From DATADF01 sp046263155 (GTDB taxonomy: Bacteria; Actinomycetota; CADDZG01; WHSQ01), in NCBI GenBank assembly GCA_046263155.1, contig JBHELF010000032.1, forward strand, positions 1 through 27,341: DNA of 27,341 bases. The letters are read 5' to 3'. Made by a program: the position numbers and the translations under genes. Positions within the stretch are counted from its first letter, which is position 1, and each line of letters opens with the position of its first letter. Of the stretch, positions 6,518-13,954 are shown piece by piece. The notes below the pieces were generated by a model, which was not told the origin of the DNA, did not search any database, and was given only the letters and a program-made list of their open reading frames with translations.

Positions 6518-8182
6518 TTATCCCCTCCCGGTCAGGCGGTTGAACTCCTCGACGTGGTGGCTCCGCTCCAGTCCGATCTCGTAGCTGACCTTGCCTCGCT
6601 TGACCAGCTCGGCGAGATGCTGGTCCATGACCTGCATCCCGAACTTGCCCCCGGCCTGCATCGAAGTGTAGATCTGGTGCGTCTTTCCCTCGCGGATCAG
6701 ATTTCGGACCGCCGGAGTAACGACCAGCACCTCGGAGGCTACGACGCGACCCTTGCCGTCCGTCGTCGGCAACAGCTGCTGTGAGCAGACGCCGGCGAGA
6801 GTGCCGGCCAACTGGATACGGATCTGCTGTTGCTGAGTAGGCGGGAAGACGTCGATGACACGATCCACCGACTGCGGTGCGTCCTGCGTGTGCAAGGTGG
6901 CGAAGACAAGGTGACCGGTTTCGGCGGCGGTCAACGCCGTCTGGATCGTCTCCAGGTCGCGCATCTCACCCACGAGAATGACGTCGGGATCCTGACGCAA
7001 CACGTGCTTCAGTGCTTCGGCAAACCCATGTGTATCGGTCCCGACCTCGCGCTGGTTAACGATCGAGTTCTTGTGCTTGTGCAGGAACTCAATCGGGTCC
7101 TCGACCGTCATGATGTGCTCATGGCGCTCCACGTTCACCTTGTCCACAAGTGCGGCCAACGTCGTGGACTTTCCCGAACCGGTGACGCCGGTGACAAGCA
7201 CCAGGCCGCGCCGCAGGTCGGCGAACTCCGAGACCGACGGAGGTAGCCCGAGATCCTCAGCGGACTTGATCTCAAAGGGAATAACTCGCATGACGGCTCC
7301 GAGAGCGTCTCGTTGCTGGAAGACGTTCACGCGGAAGCGGGCCCGGCCGGGCAACGAGTAGGACAGGTCGAGCTCGAGGTCTTCTTCGAAGCGCTCTCGC
7401 TGACGTTGGGTCAGGATGGCGTAGATGATCTCCTGGATGTCTTTGGGGAACAGACGACGGTAGCCCTTGAGAGGGCGGAGCTCGCCGTGTACTCGGATCA
7501 TCGGCGGCACCCCGGACGTCAGGTGGAGGTCGGAGCCGGCACCCTCGAGAACCGCCTCGAGGAAGTCGGCCAGACTCGGTTCTTTCTCCTCGGCCTCGCT
7601 CACGACCTGGACGCTCGGCGCGGCCTGCGCAGGGGCGCCCGCCGGAGCTTGAGGAGCCGGGCTCGGCATCTGGCTGGGCATCTGTATCGGAGGCGGCGCG
7701 ACGTTCGCGGCAGCTACGACCTGGCTCACGGTCTGCGCCGGCGGCGGTGGCGCCGAATAGGCCTTCTCGATCGCGGCGACCAGGTCGGCGCGGTAGGCGG
7801 CGGCGACGCTTGCCTCGCGGCCGGTCAGCTGGGCCACCTCCTCGAGGGCGAGGTGGTTCCGAGGATCGGCGATCGCCACGAGCAGGGTTCCGTTTTCAAC
7901 TCTCACCGGCAGCACAAGCTGCCGGCGGGCGAGCTCTTCGGGCACCAGGGCGAGAGCCTCCGGGGCGGGCTGCTCGGTCTGCAGATCGATGAAGTTCATG
8001 CCGATCTGGGCGGCCCGGGCCCGGACGAGGTCACGCTCGGTGAGGGTGCCCCTGTCGAGGAGGATCTTCCAGGCGGAGGTTCCCGTACGTGACTCCTCCT
8101 GCTGGGCGAGACCCAGCTCTTCCTCGCTCACCAAGCCCTGCTCGACTAGGACGTCGCTGAGCTCTTTTTGCACCTGTGCCAT
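6518..8182 (-). CDS. pilT: PilT retraction ATPase with an added MshEN-like N-terminal domain
   Basis: The protein has 554 residues, against about 350 for ordinary PilT. Residues 1-142 form a GspE/MshEN-type N-domain with two 24-residue repeats (7-30 and 36-59) separated by five residues. A Pro/Ala/Gln linker (143-198) leads to a full PilT core (202-550): Walker A GVTGSGKST (332-340), Asp box EDPIEFLHKHKNS, Walker B VILVGEMRD (401-409), His box TGHLVFATLHTQDA and the PilT signature AVRNLIRE (491-498; usual form AIRNLIRE). PilT depolymerises the pilus. The start is ATG 8182, with AAGGAG six bases upstream. A sigma28-like promoter match lies in the 76-base gap after pilB, so pilT and pilC may have their own transcript. 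The c-di-GMP signature residues of MshEN are poorly kept here, so binding is uncertain. Confidence 0.95.
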   Translation of the reverse strand: MAQVQKELSDVLVEQGLVSEEELGLAQQEESRTGTSAWKILLDRGTLTERDLVRARAAQIGMNFIDLQTEQPAPEALALVPEELARRQLVLPVRVENGTLLVAIADPRNHLALEEVAQLTGREASVAAAYRADLVAAIEKAYSAPPPPAQTVSQVVAAANVAPPPIQMPSQMPSPAPQAPAGAPAQAAPSVQVVSEAEEKEPSLADFLEAVLEGAGSDLHLTSGVPPMIRVHGELRPLKGYRRLFPKDIQEIIYAILTQRQRERFEEDLELDLSYSLPGRARFRVNVFQQRDALGAVMRVIPFEIKSAEDLGLPPSVSEFADLRRGLVLVTGVTGSGKSTTLAALVDKVNVERHEHIMTVEDPIEFLHKHKNSIVNQREVGTDTHGFAEALKHVLRQDPDVILVGEMRDLETIQTALTAAETGHLVFATLHTQDAPQSVDRVIDVFPPTQQQQIRIQLAGTLAGVCSQQLLPTTDGKGRVVASEVLVVTPAVRNLIREGKTHQIYTSMQAGGKFGMQVMDQHLAELVKRGKVSYEIGLERSHHVEEFNRLTGRG

Positions 8183-8221
8183 CAGATACTCCTTAGTAAA
8201 AGCAAAAATGCCCCTTGTTAT

Positions 8222-8248
8222 TTATCGGCCTCATTTTGAATGACTTCA
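8222..8248 (-). promoter_or_regulatory. Candidate sigma28/WhiG-type promoter before pilT
   Basis: TGAA (8248-8245), 15 bases, then an exact GCCGATAA (8229-8222). Extended to the enterobacterial form, the -35 region reads TGAAGTCA against TAAAGTTT (five of eight). It lies in the pilB-pilT gap, about 40 bases before the pilT start. Confidence 0.45.
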
Positions 8249-8258
8249 GTCCCCGCCG

Positions 8259-9956
8259 CTAGACGATGACCCGCAAGATCTCCTCGATCGAGGTCAGGCC
8301 GAGCCCTACCTTGGCCATGCCGTCCTCCCGGAGGGTCTTCATCCCTTGCTGACGGGCCACTTTGGCCATCTCCTCAGCCGAGGCGTGCTCGGCGACGAGG
8401 CGCTCTATGTCCTCGGTCACCGCCATGACCTCGTGGATCGCCATACGGCCCTTGTAGCCGGTGTTGCTGCAGGCCGTGCAGCCCTTGGCTCGATAGAGCT
8501 GCGGCAGCTCCCCCTCCGGGTCGAAGGGATAGGCCGCAGCGTTCAACTCTTCCTCCGTCGGCGTGTAGGCCTCCTTACAGCGATCGCATAGGCGCCGAGC
8601 GAGGCGTTGGGCCAGGATGCAGTCGAGCGCGGAGGCGACCAGGAAGGGCTCGATACCCATCTCGACCAAGCGAGTGAGGGCCGAGGGGGCGTCGTTCGTG
8701 TGGAGGGTCGAGAGCACGAGGTGTCCGGTCAAGGCCGCCTCGATTGCGATCTGGGCCGTCTCACGGTCTCGGATCTCACCGATCAGTACCTTGTCCGGGT
8801 CCGAACGAAGGATCGACCGAAGGGCGGACGCAAAAGTGAGGCCCGCCTTCACGTTCGTTTGCACCTGGTTGATGCCACCAAGGCGATACTCGACCGGATC
8901 CTCGACGATGATGATGTTGACGTCGTCGGTGTTTAGGATGTTCAGAGTCGCGTACAGAGTCGTCGACTTCCCCGACCCGGTGGGCCCTGTGACGAGGATT
9001 GCCCCGTAGGGCTTCTTGTACGCGATCTCGTAGCGCTTGAAGTTCTCCGGCATGAAGCCCAGATCGGAGAGCTGGAGAAGCACATTCGACTTATCCAGAA
9101 GTCGCATGACGATCTTCTCACCGTGCACCGTCGGCAGGGTCGCGACACGGATGTCGATCGGTTTGCCCTGCACGATAAGACCGATGCGGCCGTCTTGAGG
9201 GATGCGCCGCTCCGCGATGTTTATCTCGGCCATGATCTTGAGACGGCTAGTCATGCCGTTTTGCACGGCCTTCGGCGGCCGCATCACCTCGTGGAGCACG
9301 CCGTCGATGCGGTATCTCACCCGCAGGCCCTTTTCTTGGGGTTCTATGTGGATGTCCGAGGCACGGTCGTTTGCCGCCTGCGTAATCAGAAGATTGACGA
9401 GCTTGATGATGGGGGCATCCTCGGCCGTCGCCTCGGCGGAAACTGCCTCCTCGAGCGATTTCTCTACGTCGGCGGCCTCGGCGGCCTCCTCGACCAGCGT
9501 CTCGGCCGTGCGGTCCAGTCGGTAGTGGCGGTTCAGAGCAGCCAGAACGTCGGCCTTCGTCGCGACCACGGCCCTGATATCTCTCTTCGTGAGAGCCCGC
9601 AGATCATCGATGGCCACCACGTTTGCCGGATCGGCCATCGCCACGATCAGGCGGCCGTCCTCGTCGAAGCCGATGGGCAGGCAGTTGTGACGGCGCGCGG
9701 TGGATTCCGGAACCATCGCCGTCGCCGACGCGTCGACCTGAGCTTCTGTTAAATCGATGAAATCGAGCCCGAGTTGCTGGGCCAGGATGGACACAAGTGC
9801 CGACTCATTGACAAAACCGAGCTCGATCAGGATCCGGCCCAGCGAGCGACCCCGTTGAACTGCCGAGGCGCGGGCCTCGTCGAGCTGCTCCGGCGTTATG
9901 AGGCCGCGCGCAAGAAGAAGCTCATCTAGTTGACCCGCGGGCTTTACCTTGGCCAC
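8259..9956 (-). CDS. pilB: Type IV pilus assembly ATPase PilB (GspE/MshE family)
   Basis: The protein has 565 residues, normal for PilB. The MshEN-type N-domain (about 9-147) has two 24-residue repeats at 9-32 and 38-61. The ATPase core follows: Walker A GPTGSGKST (324-332), Asp box EDPVEYRLGGINQVQ, Walker B VLIGEIRD (390-397) and His box TGHLVLSTLHTNDA (410-423). The zinc site is CDRC (457, 460) and CTAC (493, 496), which separates PilB/GspE from PilT. It powers pilin polymerisation through PilC at the membrane. The second repeat keeps L-G and the final Gln of the c-di-GMP motif but has Ser for the first Arg; the first repeat has Gln for Arg. The start is GTG 9956 with purine-rich GAGAGG upstream. 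A 164-base structured leader precedes it. Confidence 0.95.
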   Translation of the reverse strand: MAKVKPAGQLDELLLARGLITPEQLDEARASAVQRGRSLGRILIELGFVNESALVSILAQQLGLDFIDLTEAQVDASATAMVPESTARRHNCLPIGFDEDGRLIVAMADPANVVAIDDLRALTKRDIRAVVATKADVLAALNRHYRLDRTAETLVEEAAEAADVEKSLEEAVSAEATAEDAPIIKLVNLLITQAANDRASDIHIEPQEKGLRVRYRIDGVLHEVMRPPKAVQNGMTSRLKIMAEINIAERRIPQDGRIGLIVQGKPIDIRVATLPTVHGEKIVMRLLDKSNVLLQLSDLGFMPENFKRYEIAYKKPYGAILVTGPTGSGKSTTLYATLNILNTDDVNIIIVEDPVEYRLGGINQVQTNVKAGLTFASALRSILRSDPDKVLIGEIRDRETAQIAIEAALTGHLVLSTLHTNDAPSALTRLVEMGIEPFLVASALDCILAQRLARRLCDRCKEAYTPTEEELNAAAYPFDPEGELPQLYRAKGCTACSNTGYKGRMAIHEVMAVTEDIERLVAEHASAEEMAKVARQQGMKTLREDGMAKVGLGLTSIEEILRVIV

Positions 9957-9987
9957 CCTCTACCGTCCCTCTCGACTCCGCTCGCTC

Positions 9988-10007
9988 GGGCCGGCCACTG
10001 CCGGCCC
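9988..10007 (-). promoter_or_regulatory. GC-rich hairpin in the pilB leader
   Basis: GGGCCGGC-AGTG-GCCGGCCC is a perfect eight-pair stem with a four-base loop (nine pairs with the flanking C-G). It lies about 30 bases before the pilB GTG. Weaker stems precede it (TCTTT/AAAGA and GATTC/GAATC). There is no U tract, so a leader structure is more likely than a terminator. I do not recognise a known riboswitch. Confidence 0.5.
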
Positions 10008-10081
10008 GCCCGGAAACCGGCGATCTTTCTCAACAAAGACGCAGATTCCATTGGACCACCAGAATCAGACACCCACAATGA

Positions 10082-10109
10082 TTATCGGCTGTCCTACCAC
10101 CCCTCTGGA
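10082..10109 (-). promoter_or_regulatory. Candidate sigma28/WhiG-type promoter before pilB
   Basis: An exact GCCGATAA (10089-10082) lies about 125 bases before the pilB start and just after the end of the preceding gene. The -35 is weak: TCCA at 16 bases. The location between two genes and the exact -10 support it; the poor -35 argues for caution. Confidence 0.33.
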
Positions 10110-10120
10110 ACCCCCCGGGG

Positions 10121-10768
10121 CTAGATCCTCCGCGGCTTGTCGGCGGGACTCAGGATCTGGTTGGCGAGGTACTCGATCTGACGTTGCAGCTCGGGATCCT
10201 CGGGCGTCACGACGCTGCCGTCCTCGAGGATGACCTTGAGATGACCCGGAGCCGCGATCGCGGCCTCGGCGTCGGGGTCGAGCGGCAGGATCTCCCGGGC
10301 GAAGTAGGCGATCTGACGCTCGAGCTCGGCATCGAGCTTCGGCGCGGCCACGCTTCCGTCGGCCAGGACGACTTTGAGCAGGCCGGAACCCTCGCGGCCC
10401 GGATCCGCTCCGGCGGGCTCGGCGGCCGTCGATTCGACCACGGCCGCGGCCGGCGTCGCTGCTACAGGTTCAGGCGGCGGTTGAGTGAGCTGAGCGTCCG
10501 AGGATTCTCGGGATGTGACGTCCTCCGTCGGCCGCCACGTCTCTAGAAGCGCTGCGCTCGTCGGGAGCGGGGACGGATCAATCGAGGGTGCGATTGCGGC
10601 CACCGGCACGATGGGCTCCAGCGGCGGAAGCGAGGTTGGGGCCGGGGGTGGATAGAGCCTCGCCGAGTCGGCGAGGGGATCCGGCGACCACGCCTGTCCG
10701 CGGGGCGGCTGGATGAAAGCCTCTCGGCGCGAGCGCCGAAGCCAGCCGAACAGGCGCCCCCAGCGCAT
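10121..10768 (-). CDS. Hypothetical protein with two C-terminal LKV-DGSV repeats
   Basis: I do not recognise this family. The 215-residue protein starts with a basic segment (MRWGRLFGWLRRSRREAF), then about 100 residues rich in Pro and Ala that look disordered. The C-terminus carries two similar units of about 33 residues: LLKVVLADGSVAAPKLDAE followed by ERQIAYFAREIL, and HLKVILEDGSVVTPEDPE followed by QRQIEYLANQIL. Each is predicted to be a short beta pair and a helix. It starts three bases after the GTPase gene stop and precedes pilB, so it probably belongs to the GTPase/roadblock transcript. It could be an adaptor between that module and the pilus motor; this is only a context guess. No signal peptide or membrane helix is seen. 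Confidence 0.75.
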   Translation of the reverse strand: MRWGRLFGWLRRSRREAFIQPPRGQAWSPDPLADSARLYPPPAPTSLPPLEPIVPVAAIAPSIDPSPLPTSAALLETWRPTEDVTSRESSDAQLTQPPPEPVAATPAAAVVESTAAEPAGADPGREGSGLLKVVLADGSVAAPKLDAELERQIAYFAREILPLDPDAEAAIAAPGHLKVILEDGSVVTPEDPELQRQIEYLANQILSPADKPRRI

Positions 10769-10771
10769 GCG

Positions 10772-11386
10772 CTAGCTACTAACCTTCGCGGCGCGGTCGA
10801 GGCGATCGACGACTTCCATGAGTATCTGCAGCATGAGCGTCTTCACGTCCTCTCGGTTCCTTGGGTCGCACGCGATAACGCCCACTGCCTTCGGAGCCTT
10901 GAGTGCCGCCCGCACGCGCGCAAAGACATTCTGCTTCGATTCCTTCACTTCGTCTAGATGGGTAACGCCGATGACGTAGGGCACGTCGGCGTAATCGCGG
11001 AACGTATCGAGGATGTGTGCCGCCTCTTCAACGGAGCGAGGGTCACCGGCATGCACCAGGAGAATGAAACCAAGCATTCCCTCAGAGAGGATCTCCCACA
11101 TGACCTCGAAGCGTCGCTGCCCCGGAGTGCCGAAGATATAGAGGGAGAGGTCATCGGCGAACGAGATCCGGCCGAAGTCCATGGCGACCGTCGTTCGATT
11201 CTTTATTGACTTCGTGTCGTCGCTGACTTCCTGCTCGGTGCCGACGATGGCGATCTCGCTGATCGCTTTGATCAAGGTCGTCTTGCCGGCCGCGAAGGGG
11301 CCGGTCACGACGATCTTCATCGGTTTGTGAAGCTGGCCCGTGTGGCCTATTCGTTGTTTGCGGATAATCCCCGCGCGTGCGGTCAT
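10772..11386 (-). CDS. Small GTPase of the MglA/CvnD-like group
   Basis: The protein has 204 residues. GTP-binding motifs: P-loop GPFAAGKTT (29-37), a switch I-like Thr in RTTVAMDFG, G3 FGTPGQRRF (85-93), G4 in the form THLDE (142-146, for NKxD) and a G5-like ACDPR. GTPases of this style accompany roadblock proteins in actinobacterial conservons (CvnD) and as MglA with MglB in polarity control of type IV pili. A roadblock gene lies two genes upstream and pilus ATPases follow, which supports a switch role for pilus activity or placement. ATG 11386 gives 22 residues ahead of the P-loop region; ATG 11320 (MKIVVTG) is an alternative that matches the usual N-terminus better. It is 24 bases after the DUF4388 gene. 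Confidence 0.85.
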   Translation of the reverse strand: MTARAGIIRKQRIGHTGQLHKPMKIVVTGPFAAGKTTLIKAISEIAIVGTEQEVSDDTKSIKNRTTVAMDFGRISFADDLSLYIFGTPGQRRFEVMWEILSEGMLGFILLVHAGDPRSVEEAAHILDTFRDYADVPYVIGVTHLDEVKESKQNVFARVRAALKAPKAVGVIACDPRNREDVKTLMLQILMEVVDRLDRAAKVSS

Positions 11387-11410
11387 CTCTGGGCGCCCCG
11401 CCTTTAGGGT

Positions 11411-12925
11411 TTAGAGGCCTTTGACTCCGTCGATCAATCTCGAAATCAGGCCTCGGTCGACGCTGTCGTCGTCTTCCACGCGATGCTTCGCTTCCCCCGG
11501 GCCGCGTTGGGAACTACCGCCGCCGGCTCCGCCCCCTTGTTCCTCGCTGAACAGTCCGGCAAGCTCTCGCACGACGGCCGACCGGTCCACCTCGGGCTCG
11601 GCCTGGGGCTCTTCCTCGGTCGCCTGATCGGTCAGCATCTCCGCGCCGGGAGGAGGTGGCGGCTCGGAGAGCTCGGTGTCCGGGGCCGGAATCAGCTCGC
11701 TGAAGGACGGCTCGGGAGGAGTCTCGGTGACGACCTCGTCTTCGCTGGGAGCGTCGAACGAGCTGACACCTTGTTCCGCCAACCATTCCGCGTCGCCCGT
11801 TCCTTGGGGCTGCTCGCCGGCAAACTCGGGAGCAAGCCCGGCCGGCTGCGCCTCGGCTATGGGTGCGAACTCGTCTGCCTCGTTGAAGTCCGTCGCCGGC
11901 AGATACTCGGAGGCGATGCCGCTGGCCGACGTCACGACCTCGTCGATCTCCGACTCCGCGCCGGCTTCCTCGACCACGACTCGGGCAGGCTCCTCGAGTT
12001 CGCCCGGCTCGATTATTTCTTCGGCCTCATCGGGGGCTGTCTCCGCGGAGATGTCGACCTCTGATTCGACCTCGGCGGGCTCGACTACGTCGACGACCTC
12101 GTCGCGTTCGGGCTCTTTCGCTGCCTCGGTCGCGGCCAAGCGCTCGACCGCCGCAGCCCGGGAGGCGCTCGGCTGGAACACCTCGGGGGCCTCCACGGCT
12201 TCGCGCGTCTCGGGGCCCACTCCGGTGTCGGCGACCTCGATCAGGCCGGCGGAAACCAGACCGTAGAGAGTGCGCATCGCCTCGAACTCGTCGAGACCAA
12301 CCATCGCTGCGATGGCGGCAACCGTGCGAATACCGTCGACCAGCACCAGGATGCGCCACTCCGGCGGAGTGATGTTGATCTCTGCCGCACCTTCGGGCGG
12401 AGCGGCACTCATACGAAGGACCGCCTGTGCCGAAGGAATCTTTCGACGGATGATCTCCAGCTCGTCCAGTCGCCGGGAAGCCTCCATGATCAGGTTCTCG
12501 ACGCTCACCGCGAGAGAGACCTCCACGTCCGCCTCTACGCGGGGCTCCCACGAGAAGTCACCGAGCTCCCACCTCAGGAGATCGAAGACAGAGTCTTCGA
12601 TCTGCTGGCGCAACGCGTTCTGGAGTTGCTCCTCGGAGACGTACTTAGCATTGACGAGGATTTGACCGACACGTTCCCCGGTGTCGGCGTGGCGATCGAG
12701 AGCCTTGACGAGCTGACCTTCTGTCAATGCCCCCGCGCGAATCAGCTTCTGTCCCAGGGGTTCCTTTGAAAGGCTCGACTCCGCGTAATAAACGTTGCCA
12801 TCGCGGAAATACAGCTTTCCCGTGCCCGCGTTGCGTTTGATGTCTAGACGGCCAGTTTTGCGCGCGTACGACATGAGCCGCAGCATGTCCGGCAAACTGA
12901 AGTCGTCGAGCGTGCCCTGAAGCAT
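11411..12925 (-). CDS. DUF4388 protein with MshEN-like double repeat and long acidic tail
   Basis: The protein has 504 residues. The N-terminus (MLQGTLDDFSLPDMLRLMSYARKTG, then GKLYFRDGNVYYA) is typical of DUF4388/PatA-type domains. Within it, residues 56-79 and 85-108 are two 24-residue units five residues apart (PLGQKL and RVGQIL starts), the layout of MshEN c-di-GMP motifs. The second keeps Arg at position 1 and Gln at 24. Residues 185-235 look like a winged-helix segment (PPEWRILVLVDGIRTVAAIA). From about 240 to 450 the chain is very acidic and Ala/Pro rich, probably disordered, ending in a short basic helix (LISRLIDGVKGL). DUF4388 proteins are common beside small GTPase/roadblock genes and pilus genes in gliding bacteria. 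Its exact task here is unknown. Confidence 0.85.
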   Translation of the reverse strand: MLQGTLDDFSLPDMLRLMSYARKTGRLDIKRNAGTGKLYFRDGNVYYAESSLSKEPLGQKLIRAGALTEGQLVKALDRHADTGERVGQILVNAKYVSEEQLQNALRQQIEDSVFDLLRWELGDFSWEPRVEADVEVSLAVSVENLIMEASRRLDELEIIRRKIPSAQAVLRMSAAPPEGAAEINITPPEWRILVLVDGIRTVAAIAAMVGLDEFEAMRTLYGLVSAGLIEVADTGVGPETREAVEAPEVFQPSASRAAAVERLAATEAAKEPERDEVVDVVEPAEVESEVDISAETAPDEAEEIIEPGELEEPARVVVEEAGAESEIDEVVTSASGIASEYLPATDFNEADEFAPIAEAQPAGLAPEFAGEQPQGTGDAEWLAEQGVSSFDAPSEDEVVTETPPEPSFSELIPAPDTELSEPPPPPGAEMLTDQATEEEPQAEPEVDRSAVVRELAGLFSEEQGGGAGGGSSQRGPGEAKHRVEDDDSVDRGLISRLIDGVKGL

Positions 12926-12977
12926 CCCCTCGTGCCCCTCTCTAGAAGGCCTCTAGGAAGAAATCCCTAACGCTGAT

Positions 12978-13799
12978 CTATTGCCACCCGGAGACAGGAG
13001 ACTCGGCTTCCTCTGAATTCGAAGAGGCGGTGTTCCAATCCCCGCTTGGTACGCGCTCCTCGGATTCCTCGACGCGACCCGCGTCGGGAGTCGGCGGAAC
13101 GTCCCAGTCCGAGGTAGCAGGAGTCGGCGGAACTTCCCATTCGTTGACGGACGAAGCTTCCTCGACCGCGACCACGGGCTGTTCCTCGACTGCTGGAGCG
13201 GGCTCCGGGGCCGGCTCCCATGTGGTTACCGTCGCCTCGCCGGCAGGCACCGCGTCCCACTCAGGCGAAACGGGTTCCGGTTCGGCAGCGACGGCAGGCT
13301 CCGGTGATAGTGCGGGTGCAAACTCGGGCTGCTCGGTGAGAGTTGCGGCGGCCGGAGCGGAAACGGATTCCTCGATGACGTTGGCTACGGGAGTCGGCTC
13401 CGCGTGCTGCTCGGCTGCCGGAACCACGTCGCCCTCCATCACTGCGGAGATCCGCGCCGCGATGCGTCGCATCTCAAAGAGAACCAAACCCACCTTCGCG
13501 CCCTTGTCGGTGACGGCCACGAGCACGGCGTTGTGACCTGCCGACATAAGAACTACATAGCCGCTAACTCCCTCGACGAAGACCTGAGCAAGTTCACCCT
13601 TGCCCAAACCGGTCGCGGCGCGCTCGCCCAAGGTAAGCAGCGCGGCGCTCATCGCGGCGAGACGGTCTTCCTCTACATGAGGCGGCAGGGCGGACGCCAT
13701 GGGCAAGCCATCGGCGCTAACGATCGCGGCGGCCTCTACTTCCGTGGAAACCGCAAGGAAATCATCGAGTGCAGCCGCAAGTTGTTCGGCTTTGCTCAT
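12978..13799 (-). CDS. Roadblock/LC7 domain protein with repeated Trp-motif tail
   Basis: The protein has 273 residues. Residues 5-115 form a roadblock/LC7 domain (DGLPMASALPP, ERAATGLGKGELAQVFVEG, GYVVLMSAGHNAVLVAV), the family of MglB and CvnB, which bind small GTPases and often act as their activators. The tail (about 125-273) is Pro/Glu/Ala rich with a recurring Trp motif: PEWDAVP, NEWEVPPTP, SDWDVPPTP, SGDWN and a final SGWQ. Such repeats may be docking peptides for a partner. A strong TAAGGAGG ribosome site lies five bases before ATG 13799. The gene starts the roadblock-DUF4388-GTPase set after a 155-base leader and is 52 bases from the DUF4388 gene. The GTPase partner is inferred to be the product at 10772-11386. 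Confidence 0.88.
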   Translation of the reverse strand: MSKAEQLAAALDDFLAVSTEVEAAAIVSADGLPMASALPPHVEEDRLAAMSAALLTLGERAATGLGKGELAQVFVEGVSGYVVLMSAGHNAVLVAVTDKGAKVGLVLFEMRRIAARISAVMEGDVVPAAEQHAEPTPVANVIEESVSAPAAATLTEQPEFAPALSPEPAVAAEPEPVSPEWDAVPAGEATVTTWEPAPEPAPAVEEQPVVAVEEASSVNEWEVPPTPATSDWDVPPTPDAGRVEESEERVPSGDWNTASSNSEEAESPVSGWQ

Positions 13800-13954
13800 T
13801 ACGTCCTCCTTAGCCCTTCAGAAATCAACTTCGACCGGCAACTGGAACCTCAGTTTCCTCCCTAGACCTCTTTCGGCACACAGGGTGCCCCGGTTGAGCC
13901 GCTTGTCCGAAAATCCCCAGCGCTTTTGCAGGTTGGACGGCCCCCGTAGGCCTG
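13800..13954 (-). other. Leader region of the roadblock operon with RNA-like stems
   Basis: This gap between aroE and the roadblock gene contains arms CCGAAAA (13907-13913) and CTTTCGG (13870-13876), which pair over seven bases with one G-T and enclose GGCAC/GTGCC and CGG/CCG stems. A further AACTG/CAGTT hairpin lies at 13840-13855. I match it to no known riboswitch class. It may be a structured leader or just promoter DNA. Confidence 0.35.
13870..13897 (-). promoter_or_regulatory. Weak sigma28-like match before the roadblock gene
   Basis: TCAA (13897-13894), 16 bases, GCCGAAAG (13877-13870). Spacing and -35 equal those before the minor pilin operon, but the -10 matches only six of eight. 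The same bases form one arm of an inverted repeat, so the resemblance may be due to RNA structure. Confidence 0.22.
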
